From NCBI GenBank assembly GCA_007125435.1, contig SLDF01000140.1, positions 1 to 6,416 on the forward strand: a DNA stretch of 6,416 nt. Reading direction: 5' to 3'. Shown here one piece after another: positions 1 through 6,416 of the stretch. Numbering within the stretch: position 1 is the stretch's first letter; each line of letters begins with the position of its first letter. Source of the DNA: Saprospiraceae bacterium (GTDB lineage Bacteria > Bacteroidota > Bacteroidia > Chitinophagales > Saprospiraceae). The notes below the pieces were generated by a model. The model searched no databases, was not told the DNA's origin, and saw only the letters and a program-made list of their open reading frames with translations. A program made the translations under genes and the position numbers.

Positions 1-164
1 CGCGTGAGGGATAGCAGCGATATGAGCAGGTCTGGCATAGTTGGTGGAGTGTAGATGTGATGGCGACTGGCAAGAAGCCGCTCGCATCTACTACGACACC
101 CTATGCTAGACCTGTGAATACAAGCGGATAGCCCGGCCCCGCGCGGTAGCAAGGGGACACGCCC
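1..164 (+). ncRNA. Candidate structured RNA / Bacteroidota intergenic hairpin element
   Basis: No reading frame is credible here, and the stretch is visibly richer in G and C than the DNA after it. Bases 27-40 pair with 101-114 (14 pairs, one G-U). The helix continues with 43-46/97-100, 51-60/82-91 (one G-U) and 61-64/77-80 (one T-G), giving about 32 pairs in an interrupted hairpin. Outside it, GCGTG at 2-6 can close with CACGC at 158-162, and CCCC at 137-140 with GGGG at 153-156. The heptamer GGATAGC occurs in both flanks (9-15 and 126-132). From memory, flanks of the form GTGAGGGAT and GCGGATAGCCCG around a variable hairpin recur between genes in Bacteroidota; the Flavo-1 RNA motif is the first Rfam family to test, but I cannot confirm it. 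The strand is assumed from that resemblance. It could also be the 3' part of an upstream transcript or an intergenic repeat acting as DNA. Confidence 0.5.
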
Positions 165-388
165 AAAACACCATACTTTATCAAAGACATATTCAGGAAA
201 CAGTGGTGAGAAATGTAAAGACTATCTGACAAATTGATCTTTGGGTGCTATATGATACTGTCAATATGGCATAATGGGAGGCATGGCACTTTGTTTGCGT
301 GGTGTTTGGTGTGTGTCTGTTCTATTGGATTATGGGTTCGATGGAATGGAAAAATCAAATTCGTTTACATTAAAATATAATCGACCAT
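165..388. other. Gene-free leader upstream of htpG
   Basis: No open reading frame with a plausible start is visible on either strand. The stretch includes a G/T-rich tract at about 289-331 and an A/T-rich run just before the htpG start (368-381). I found no exact TAnnTTTG element; the nearest is GATCTTTG at 236-243, with no convincing -33 partner. There is no CIRCE inverted repeat (TTAGCACTC-N9-GAGTGCTAA) that would point to HrcA control. The htpG promoter is presumably here, but I cannot place it. Confidence 0.5.
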
Positions 389-2248
389 ATGGCTAAAGGA
401 AAAATTTCTGTACAGACTGAAAACATATTTCCGATCATCAAGCAGTTTTTGTATTCAGATCAGGAAATCTTTTTAAGGGAATTGATATCAAATGCGATTG
501 ATGCAACCAATAAGCTGAAGACATTGTCTGCCAAGGGCGAGTTTAAGGGAGAGATGGGTGAGTTGGTCATTGATATCTTGTTAGATAAGGATGCAAAGAC
601 GTTGACCATCAGAGATAGAGGTATCGGTATGACCACAGATGAGGTGAAAAAATACCTGAACCAGGTGGCCTTTTCCTCAGCTGCAGAATTCTTGGAAAAA
701 TATAAAGATGAAGCTAATATTATAGGTCATTTCGGCCTTGGTTTTTACTCCGCTTTTATGGTGGCTTCGAAGGTAGAGGTCAAGACACTGAGCTGGCAAG
801 AAGGTGCCGAGGGGACGACGTGGATATGTGAAGGCGAACCTTCTTACTCCATCAAGAAGAATGACAAGACGGATAGAGGTACTGACGTCATATTGCACAT
901 ATCAGATGATGCAACAGAATATCTGGAGAAGAGTCGGATAGAGCAACTCTTGGAGACGTATTGTAAGTTTTTGCCGGTGCCTATTCGATTTGGTACAAAG
1001 ACCGTTACAAGGACTGAAGGTGAAGGTGATGACAAGAAAGAAATAAAAGAAGAGGTTGATAATTTTATTAACAATACGGATCCAATATGGAGAAAGCAGC
1101 CTTCTGAGTTGACGGATGAGGATTATAAGAATTTTTATCAGGAGTTGTATCCTTATTCACCAGAGCCTTTATTCTGGATACACCTGAATATAGACTATCC
1201 ATTTAACCTAACGGGAGTCATGTACTTCCCTAAGATAGGCAACACAATGGAGGTCCAGAAGAATAAAATACAACTGTACTCTAATCAGGTGTACGTGACG
1301 GATAATGTAAAAGACATTGTGCCGGAATTTTTGACATTGCTGCACGGTGTCATCGATTCACCTGATATACCACTTAATGTATCCAGAAGTTCCCTACAAG
1401 CAGACTCTAATGTGAAGAAGATAACCGGCTACATCACTAAGAAGGTGGCAGATGCACTCAAGGACTTGTTTAGAAAAGACAGAGAGGCCTTTCAGCAAAA
1501 GTGGAAAGACATTGGCGTATTTGTAAAATATGGTATGATGTCTGAGGAGAAGTTTCACGAGAAGGCTCAGAAGTACACTTTATTTGAAAATCTAGACGGG
1601 GAGTTCTTTACGATCGAAGAGTATAAGGAGAAGATCAAAGATCTACAAAAAGATAAACACGATAAACTGGTATGCATCTATACGACTGACGAAGATGGTC
1701 AGTATTCGGCGATAGAAGCTGCAAAGGCCAGGTCATATGATGTGCTTAAAATGGATGCTGTTTTGGATGCGCATTATATGCAACACCTTGAATATAAAGC
1801 CAATGAATTTGTGTTCGTGAGGGTAGATAGCGAGACTACCGACAATCTCGTGCAAAAAGATGAGAAAAAAGAGTCTGTACTGTCAGAGGATGAACAAAAC
1901 AAAGTAAAGACGTACTTCGAATCAGCCATCGATCAAAAGTCAGCCACTGTGGAACTGAAGCCACTGTCGCCGGATGAGCCGCCAGTGGTGATCACCAGAC
2001 CGGAATTCATGAGGCGAATGAAAGAAATGCAAATGCTTCAAGGGCAGCAAATGGGAGACTTTCCTGAAATGTTTAACGTCATAGTCAACGCCAATCACCC
2101 TATAGTGAGCGATAAAATCCTAAAGGATGAAAGCGGTAGAGACGACACCATAAAGCATCTGTATGATCTTGCCAGACTTGATCAAGGTATGCTCAAGGGT
2201 AAGGAACTGTCTGCATTCATCAAGAAAAGTATGGCATTGTTCAATTAA
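389..2248 (+). CDS. htpG: Molecular chaperone HtpG (bacterial Hsp90)
   Basis: This is the cytosolic ATP-dependent Hsp90 chaperone, a homodimer that remodels client proteins, in many bacteria together with DnaK. The 619 residues are close to the family's usual length (624 in E. coli), so it looks complete. The GHKL ATPase domain (about 1-205) shows E31 and N35 in ELISNAIDA, the D76-R-G78-I-G80 nucleotide-binding loop, and the lid/P-loop-like GHFGLGFYSAF from G113. A short charged linker (about 208-222, GEGDDKKEIKEE) leads to the middle domain, whose SRSSLQ motif (332-337) places R333 where E. coli has the ATP-contacting R336. The C-terminal dimerisation domain carries MRRM from 541 and VNANHPIV (566-573). 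The start at 389 gives the standard N-terminus; it has no Shine-Dalgarno sequence and is preceded by an A-rich stretch, as is usual in Bacteroidota. A strong terminator follows, so it is probably monocistronic. No heat-shock operator was recognised. Confidence 0.98.
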   Translation: MAKGKISVQTENIFPIIKQFLYSDQEIFLRELISNAIDATNKLKTLSAKGEFKGEMGELVIDILLDKDAKTLTIRDRGIGMTTDEVKKYLNQVAFSSAAEFLEKYKDEANIIGHFGLGFYSAFMVASKVEVKTLSWQEGAEGTTWICEGEPSYSIKKNDKTDRGTDVILHISDDATEYLEKSRIEQLLETYCKFLPVPIRFGTKTVTRTEGEGDDKKEIKEEVDNFINNTDPIWRKQPSELTDEDYKNFYQELYPYSPEPLFWIHLNIDYPFNLTGVMYFPKIGNTMEVQKNKIQLYSNQVYVTDNVKDIVPEFLTLLHGVIDSPDIPLNVSRSSLQADSNVKKITGYITKKVADALKDLFRKDREAFQQKWKDIGVFVKYGMMSEEKFHEKAQKYTLFENLDGEFFTIEEYKEKIKDLQKDKHDKLVCIYTTDEDGQYSAIEAAKARSYDVLKMDAVLDAHYMQHLEYKANEFVFVRVDSETTDNLVQKDEKKESVLSEDEQNKVKTYFESAIDQKSATVELKPLSPDEPPVVITRPEFMRRMKEMQMLQGQQMGDFPEMFNVIVNANHPIVSDKILKDESGRDDTIKHLYDLARLDQGMLKGKELSAFIKKSMALFN

Positions 2249-2292
2249 GCCTAAAAAAGATAGTTCCTGCCAATTCGGAAGTAATGAAGTTA

Positions 2293-2360
2293 GGCCATTA
2301 AGTGCTTTGTTATTGCAGATAATTCCTATCTGTTTTAACAAAGCACTTTTTTGTATGGCC
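2293..2360 (+). terminator. Rho-independent terminator of htpG
   Basis: A nested hairpin starts 45 bases after the htpG stop. The main stem is a perfect 13 pairs, 2300-2312 (AAGTGCTTTGTTA) with 2336-2348, and it runs into six T at 2347-2352. An inner helix CAGATA/TATCTG (2316-2321 with 2327-2332) closes a five-base loop, and an outer GGCCA/TGGCC pair (2293-2297 with 2356-2360) can form as an alternative. No T-run follows the stem on the opposite strand, so termination is expected only for + strand transcripts. Confidence 0.85.
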
Positions 2361-2374
2361 CTGCCTAAATTTTT

Positions 2375-2389
2375 ATTTGTGATACAAAT
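2375..2389. repeat. Short inverted repeat ATTTGT-GAT-ACAAAT
   Basis: A perfect six-base inverted repeat with a three-base centre lies about 110 bases before the promoter of the downstream operon, in AT-rich DNA. It could be a regulator site, but a repeat this short and AT-rich can arise by chance. The rest of 2361-2475 shows no reading frame or other clear signal. Confidence 0.2.
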
Positions 2390-2475
2390 GACTGATATAT
2401 TTTAATTTTCATTTATATGATTAAGTCTGATTTTTGCTTAGGTTATCACCCTTAGTATAAATATATAGCACCAAG

Positions 2476-2507
2476 TTTCAGAACGTGTAACTTAATCTTT
2501 ATATTTG
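2476..2507 (+). promoter_or_regulatory. Bacteroidota-type promoter for the haloperoxidase/FG-GAP operon
   Basis: TATATTTG at 2500-2507 is an exact match to the -7 consensus TAnnTTTG used by the primary sigma factor of Bacteroidota. TTTC at 2476-2479, one mismatch from the -33 TTTG/TTG box, sits 20 bases upstream, within the normal spacing. The start of transcription would fall near 2512-2515, giving a leader of only about 13-16 bases before the ATG at 2528. The position after the htpG terminator supports an independent transcription unit. Confidence 0.65.
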
Positions 2508-2509
2508 CC

Positions 2510-2522
2510 TAACAATTTGTTA
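2510..2522. promoter_or_regulatory. Perfect 13-base palindrome at the predicted transcription start; possible operator
   Basis: TAACAA-T-TTGTTA is perfectly symmetrical about base 2516 and overlaps the predicted start site, directly after the -7 element. A protein bound here could block the promoter, which is the geometry of a repressor site. As RNA the arms would leave too small a loop, so a DNA-level role is more likely. No regulator gene is in the window. AT-rich DNA makes chance symmetry possible. Confidence 0.35.
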
Positions 2523-2527
2523 AGTGT

Positions 2528-3850
2528 ATGTTAAGGTATATATTAGGTCTGCTTTTGTTTGGTTCGATCTTGTTTTCCGGATGTAAATCTGGTGTGGAGT
2601 CGGGCAGTGTTTTTGGTTTAGATGATGTCATTCATGCCAATACCAGGTTGCTCAGGGTTGTCATGAGGGATAACTTTAATCCACCGCAGGCCTCGCGTGT
2701 ATATGTATATCCACACATAGGACAGTATTTAGTTCTTCAGCAAGCTTTTGGAGATGAAATGCCCGGTTTGACAAGCAGATTAAACGAGCTGGGCACTATC
2801 CCTACTTACGATCCAGAAGAAATTGACCCGTTATTTACGGGTTTGCTTACTTTTTGTGAAGTGGCTAAGCAGGTTGTTTTCTCAGAGCACTATTTGCAAT
2901 CATTAGCAGATTCTCTTGTCACGAAAGCTCGTGAAGGTGGATACTCCAATAAAAGAATATCAGCAAGTAGAGCCTATGCTATGGAATTATCGGCGCATCT
3001 AGGGGAATGGATAAAAGGGGATAATTATATAGAAACAAGGACATTTGATCGTTATACAAGTACTATTACACCCGGAAAGTGGATAGAAACACCACCTGAT
3101 TATATGGCAGCGCTAGAGCCTAATTGGCCTTTTATGAGACCCTTGATTATTGAATCGGCTGACTTCTATGATGCTCCACCACCACCTGCTTACAGCACTG
3201 AAAAGGGGAGTGACTTTTACACCATGGTAATGAAAGTATATGAAGAATCAAAGACCATCGACACCTTGAAAGAAGAGATTGCCTGGTTTTGGGATGATAA
3301 TCCAAATATTACCGAACATACCGGACATTTAATGACTAAAATTCACAAGTATGCACCTCCCGGCCATTGGTTGAATATTGTCAGCCAAATATGCAAAAAA
3401 GAGGGAACTAAGCCTCATATGTCATCTAAGGCATATACTTTGGTCAGTATTGCGATGTTTGACGGTATAATATCTTGTTGGCACGAAAAGTTTACAACAG
3501 ATTTAGTTCGACCTGTTACCTATATTCAAGAATATGTGGATCCTTTCTGGACCTCTTTAATTCAGACTCCTCCTTTTCCAGAGTATACAAGTGGACACAG
3601 TGTATTATCGGCATCGGCAGCAGAAGTGTTAACAGAACTGTTTGGAGAAGATTATGCATTTACGGACAATACTCAGTTGCTATTCGAGATGAATGAAAGG
3701 TCATTTGACTCCTTTCACGATGCTGCCTGGGAAGTCAGTATGAGCAGATTCTATGGTGGTATCCACTACATGGAAGGCATCACAGAAGGCAATAAACAGG
3801 GTAGGTTTATTGGCAGATACATATTAGATAAGCTGATGGATAAAAACTAA
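2528..3850 (+). CDS. Vanadium-dependent haloperoxidase / PAP2-family lipoprotein
   Basis: This is a 440-residue predicted lipoprotein. Its signal peptide ends in a lipobox-like F16-S-G-C19, with Phe where Leu is usual, which supports the start at 2528. The C-terminal half carries the whole vanadate/phosphate pocket: K321-x6-R328-P329, the loop TSGH ending in H357 (the acid-base histidine of the family PSGH motif, with Thr for Pro), and S406-R407-x5-H413. H413 would be the vanadate ligand. K-R and R-H spacings match the classic fungal enzyme (K353/R360, R490/H496). Haloperoxidases of this type use hydrogen peroxide to oxidise halides to hypohalous acid; related PAP2 enzymes hydrolyse phosphate esters, and the motifs alone do not separate the two. 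A proline-rich segment (217-220) followed by YSTEKGS and the CWHEKF context fit bacterial haloperoxidase-like proteins as I recall them. No membrane segment is seen after the signal peptide. Halide preference cannot be read. The stop overlaps the next gene's start. Confidence 0.88.
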   Translation: MLRYILGLLLFGSILFSGCKSGVESGSVFGLDDVIHANTRLLRVVMRDNFNPPQASRVYVYPHIGQYLVLQQAFGDEMPGLTSRLNELGTIPTYDPEEIDPLFTGLLTFCEVAKQVVFSEHYLQSLADSLVTKAREGGYSNKRISASRAYAMELSAHLGEWIKGDNYIETRTFDRYTSTITPGKWIETPPDYMAALEPNWPFMRPLIIESADFYDAPPPPAYSTEKGSDFYTMVMKVYEESKTIDTLKEEIAWFWDDNPNITEHTGHLMTKIHKYAPPGHWLNIVSQICKKEGTKPHMSSKAYTLVSIAMFDGIISCWHEKFTTDLVRPVTYIQEYVDPFWTSLIQTPPFPEYTSGHSVLSASAAEVLTELFGEDYAFTDNTQLLFEMNERSFDSFHDAAWEVSMSRFYGGIHYMEGITEGNKQGRFIGRYILDKLMDKN

Positions 3851-6416
3851 TGATGAAACAGTACGATTCTTACGCCACTCCTCTAAAAATCAAATTTCTA
3901 CATCTATTTACAGGACTTGGACTTATTTTGCTATTGTCATGTGGGCAATCTAAGGACTACGAATTGGAAGTCATTGGTGGTCTGGATTATGGCGCAGAGG
4001 ACATTGACTTGTCAAAAGAACAAGCCTTATTTGATCTTCTTACTTCGGACGAAACAGGGATTGATTTTGTCAATAATATAGTAGAGACAGACAATCTCAA
4101 TTATTACTCCTATGCCTATATATACAATGGCGGAGGCGTAGCTATAGGCGATATCAATAATGATGGCCTTCCTGACATATATTTTTCCGGCAATCTCGTA
4201 CCCAATAAGCTGTACCTCAATCTAGGTGATTTCAAGTTTAAAGATATAACAGGTCCATCAAATACAGATGGGGGCATGGGCTTTAAGACAGGTGTCACTA
4301 TGGTAGACATCAATAATGATGGATACTTAGATATATATGTTTGTAAGTCTTCACCAATGCAGCCTGAATACCGAAAAAACCTTTTGTACATAAATAATGG
4401 CGATTTGACATTTACGGAGTCAGCTGCGGAGTATGGACTTGATGATCCGTCTTTTTCTACTCAAGCCTATTTTATTGATATTGATGGAGATGGGGACTTA
4501 GACATGTACTTATTGAATCACTTACTTAACTCACAGGAAAGCAATGTCTTGAATGCAAGGCGCAATGAGAAAGGTGAGTATGAGATTGCTCTATCTGACG
4601 ATTTGACCTATACATCTGATAAATTATTCCTAAATGACAATGGTTATTTTAGAGACATCAGCAAGGAGGCAGGTATTGTAAATGAGGCATTTGGGCTATC
4701 GGCAGTAGTTGCAGATTTTAATGGCGATGCACACTTAGACATCTATGTCTGCAATGACTATGTCAAATCTGATTATCTGTACATCAACAATGGGGATAAT
4801 ACATTTACAGAGCGTTTTTCGGACTTTATGACACTCACTTCTTTTTCATCAATGGGGTCTGATTATGGTGACTTCAACAATGATGGCTGTCCGGATTTGA
4901 TGGTATTGGATATGCTACCTCCTGATGATTACAGACGAAAGATGCTAGGGTCTGATCAGAGCTATGATAAGTACTTACAAATGTTGAGGGTAGGAATAAA
5001 GCCTCAGTTCACAAGAAACGTATTACAGCTCAATAATTGTAACGGCTTTTTTAGTGAGATAGCTTTTATGGCAGGGGTAGCTGCTACGGACTGGAGTTGG
5101 TCGACTTTATTTGCTGACCTGGACAATAGTGGGTGGAAAGACATCTTTGTCTCTAATGGATACCGCCGTGAAGTCTCCAATATTGACTATACAACTTACC
5201 AAGGTGACTCACTTAAGAAGCTGTTTCTAGATCAGAAGCTGACCATGACAGAGTGGATGGATCATGTACCGGAAAAAAAGACTTTCAACCATCTATTTAT
5301 GAACAATCGAAGCCTGACTTTCTCAGATGTGTCAAAGATTTGGGGAGTCGGGCCTCCTTCGTACTCAGGTGGTGCAGCCTATGCCGACCTTAATAATGAT
5401 GGTTATCTGGATCTGGTAGTCAGTAATATTGGCGATGAAGCTTTTGTTTTTGCCAATAAGGGTGCCCAATCAAGAAAGAATAATTATGTCCGATTTGATT
5501 TAGTCGACCCTGATGGAGCTACAGTATATGGATCACAAATTAGACTTTTTAGCTCAGATGGTTTTCAGCATATCGATTTTTACCCGACGAGAGGATACTT
5601 GTCCAGTGTAGAGCCCCTCATTCACTTTGGTATTGGTGGTGATCAATCCATCGATAAAGTCGAAGTCGTATGGCCTGACGGTACAGTTCAAATTGAAACC
5701 GATATCACCATCAATAGTAGTAATACGATAATCAAAGAGAAATCAGGAAAGGTATTCAAGTTGCCACAGCCACAGAACAGATATTTTACGCCCCAGGACG
5801 TGATTAGCAATAAGCCATTATCTCATACAGAAAATCTATACATAGACTTTAAGCGTGAGCCATTATTGTATCGTATGCTTTCACAAGAAGGGCCGGCAAT
5901 GGCAGTTGGCGATATCAATGGCGATGGGCTAGATGATATATTTATTGGTGGCTCAGCCGGTTTGAAAGGACAAATGTTTATTCAGCATGCTGATGGTCAA
6001 TTCAAATTCTTAAGACAACCTGAGATTGCTCGCGATAGTATTCATGAAGACGTCGATGCGCTATTCTTTGACGCTAATGGCAATGGTCATCTCGACCTAT
6101 ATGTAGTCAGCGGTGGTAATGAGTATCAAGCCAATTCCACATCGTATATTGACAGGCTATATCTCAATGACGGACAGGGTAACTATAGCAAAAGCTCCGA
6201 ATCGCTACCCAAAATCACAACAAGTGGTAGCTGTGTCGTCGCAGCTGATATTGATGGGGATGGTCAACTGGATCTTTTTGTGGGGGGCAGATCTACACCT
6301 GGGGCTTATCCTTTAACACCTAAAAGTTACTTGCTCAAAAACAATAATGGCAAATTTACGAATGCAACATCAGAATGGTCTTCAGGGCTTCTGGACATTG
6401 GTATGGTTACTGATGC
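3850..6416 (+). CDS. FG-GAP/VCBS repeat and ASPIC/UnbV-domain lipoprotein (3' end beyond window)
   Basis: The frame is open from ATG 3850 to the window end (855 codons, no stop), so the protein is partial at its C-terminus. A second ATG at 3853 is an equally good start. A signal peptide ends in the lipobox L28-L-S-C31, predicting a lipid anchor. Calcium-loop FG-GAP motifs (DxNxDGxxDhh) begin at residues 101, 153, 210, 289, 341, 423 and 513, enough for one seven-bladed beta-propeller. The ASPIC/UnbV domain follows at about 558-616 (YGSQIRLF, TRGYLSS, HFGIG, VWPDG). More FG-GAP motifs at 688, 741 and 800 open a second block. Three motifs deviate: Ala294 for Gly, Ser427 for Asp, Asn745 for Asp. 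DWSW (414-417) and NGYRRE (436-441) are typical of the large Bacteroidota members, usually about 1,100 residues as I recall. Its function is unknown; such propellers generally bind proteins or glycans. Its start overlaps the stop of the haloperoxidase gene, implying coupled translation. Confidence 0.9.
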   Translation, partial: MMKQYDSYATPLKIKFLHLFTGLGLILLLSCGQSKDYELEVIGGLDYGAEDIDLSKEQALFDLLTSDETGIDFVNNIVETDNLNYYSYAYIYNGGGVAIGDINNDGLPDIYFSGNLVPNKLYLNLGDFKFKDITGPSNTDGGMGFKTGVTMVDINNDGYLDIYVCKSSPMQPEYRKNLLYINNGDLTFTESAAEYGLDDPSFSTQAYFIDIDGDGDLDMYLLNHLLNSQESNVLNARRNEKGEYEIALSDDLTYTSDKLFLNDNGYFRDISKEAGIVNEAFGLSAVVADFNGDAHLDIYVCNDYVKSDYLYINNGDNTFTERFSDFMTLTSFSSMGSDYGDFNNDGCPDLMVLDMLPPDDYRRKMLGSDQSYDKYLQMLRVGIKPQFTRNVLQLNNCNGFFSEIAFMAGVAATDWSWSTLFADLDNSGWKDIFVSNGYRREVSNIDYTTYQGDSLKKLFLDQKLTMTEWMDHVPEKKTFNHLFMNNRSLTFSDVSKIWGVGPPSYSGGAAYADLNNDGYLDLVVSNIGDEAFVFANKGAQSRKNNYVRFDLVDPDGATVYGSQIRLFSSDGFQHIDFYPTRGYLSSVEPLIHFGIGGDQSIDKVEVVWPDGTVQIETDITINSSNTIIKEKSGKVFKLPQPQNRYFTPQDVISNKPLSHTENLYIDFKREPLLYRMLSQEGPAMAVGDINGDGLDDIFIGGSAGLKGQMFIQHADGQFKFLRQPEIARDSIHEDVDALFFDANGNGHLDLYVVSGGNEYQANSTSYIDRLYLNDGQGNYSKSSESLPKITTSGSCVVAADIDGDGQLDLFVGGRSTPGAYPLTPKSYLLKNNNGKFTNATSEWSSGLLDIGMVTD

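Noticed and set aside
1..164. 6S RNA, SRP RNA or RNase P RNA
   Set aside because: The hairpin lacks the large central bubble of 6S RNA, and I see neither the SRP GGAAG-type tetraloop region nor the conserved RNase P core.
376..381. TATAAT hexamer just before htpG
   Set aside because: It ends only seven bases before the ATG, so it could serve only a leaderless transcript, and Bacteroidota promoters do not use this -10 form. It is more likely part of the A/T-rich translation-start region.
677..1074. Minus-strand reading frames inside htpG (73 and 76 codons)
   Set aside because: They lie opposite a strongly conserved gene, have no recognisable domain, and arise from its codon pattern.
2120..2341. 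73-codon minus-strand frame across the htpG 3' end
   Set aside because: It begins inside the terminator hairpin and overlaps conserved htpG sequence, with no sign of being a real gene.
2163..2405. 80-codon + strand frame overlapping the htpG end and its terminator
   Set aside because: It runs out of frame through the htpG C-terminus and across the terminator hairpin, and the translation resembles no protein I know.
4150..4185. EF-hand calcium-binding domain
   Set aside because: The DINNDG loop resembles an EF-hand, but it is followed by a hydrophobic beta-strand (DIYF) and recurs about every 50-90 residues, which fits FG-GAP/VCBS blades rather than helix-loop-helix pairs.
4116..4391. 91-codon minus-strand frame in the FG-GAP gene
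   Set aside because: It is the reverse reading of the repeated AATAATGATGG-type segments that encode the calcium loops.
6113..6316. 67-codon + strand frame near the window end
   Set aside because: It is an out-of-frame reading inside the FG-GAP gene, whose own frame stays open and carries clear motifs through the same bases.

Overview
The window looks like chromosomal DNA from a member of the Bacteroidota, probably an environmental or marine lineage of the Saprospiria/Cytophagia kind; the class is a guess. The reasons are moderately AT-rich genes without Shine-Dalgarno sequences, a TAnnTTTG-type -7 promoter element, and large FG-GAP/ASPIC lipoproteins beside a vanadium-haloperoxidase-like lipoprotein. 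All three protein genes are on the + strand. I see no mobile element, CRISPR array, tRNA or rRNA.

Layout. Bases 1-164 hold a GC-richer, non-coding, highly structured element: an interrupted hairpin of about 32 base pairs (27-114) between conserved-looking flanks. It resembles a recurrent intergenic element of Bacteroidota and is best read as a candidate structured RNA. Bases 165-388 are a gene-free leader with a G/T-rich tract and no confident promoter. Bases 389-2248 encode a complete HtpG (bacterial Hsp90), followed by a strong three-part hairpin terminator (2293-2360). An AT-rich intergenic region then carries a good Bacteroidota-type promoter (2476-2507) and a perfect 13-base palindrome (2510-2522) over the likely transcription start.

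That promoter should drive a two-gene operon. The first gene (2528-3850) encodes a lipoprotein of the vanadium-dependent haloperoxidase / PAP2 family with all the vanadate-pocket residues in place. The second (3850 to beyond the window end) starts on the last base of the first gene's stop codon, so the two are probably translationally coupled. It encodes a large lipoprotein with seven FG-GAP motifs, an ASPIC/UnbV domain, and the start of a second FG-GAP block; 855 codons are visible and the gene runs off the edge.

How they fit together. HtpG is a cytosolic chaperone and appears to be an independent transcription unit. The downstream pair is predicted to be exported and lipid-anchored, so a working hypothesis is a cell-surface or periplasmic oxidative (or phosphatase) enzyme made together with a large beta-propeller partner. 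The pairing and coupling are seen in the sequence; a joint function is inference.
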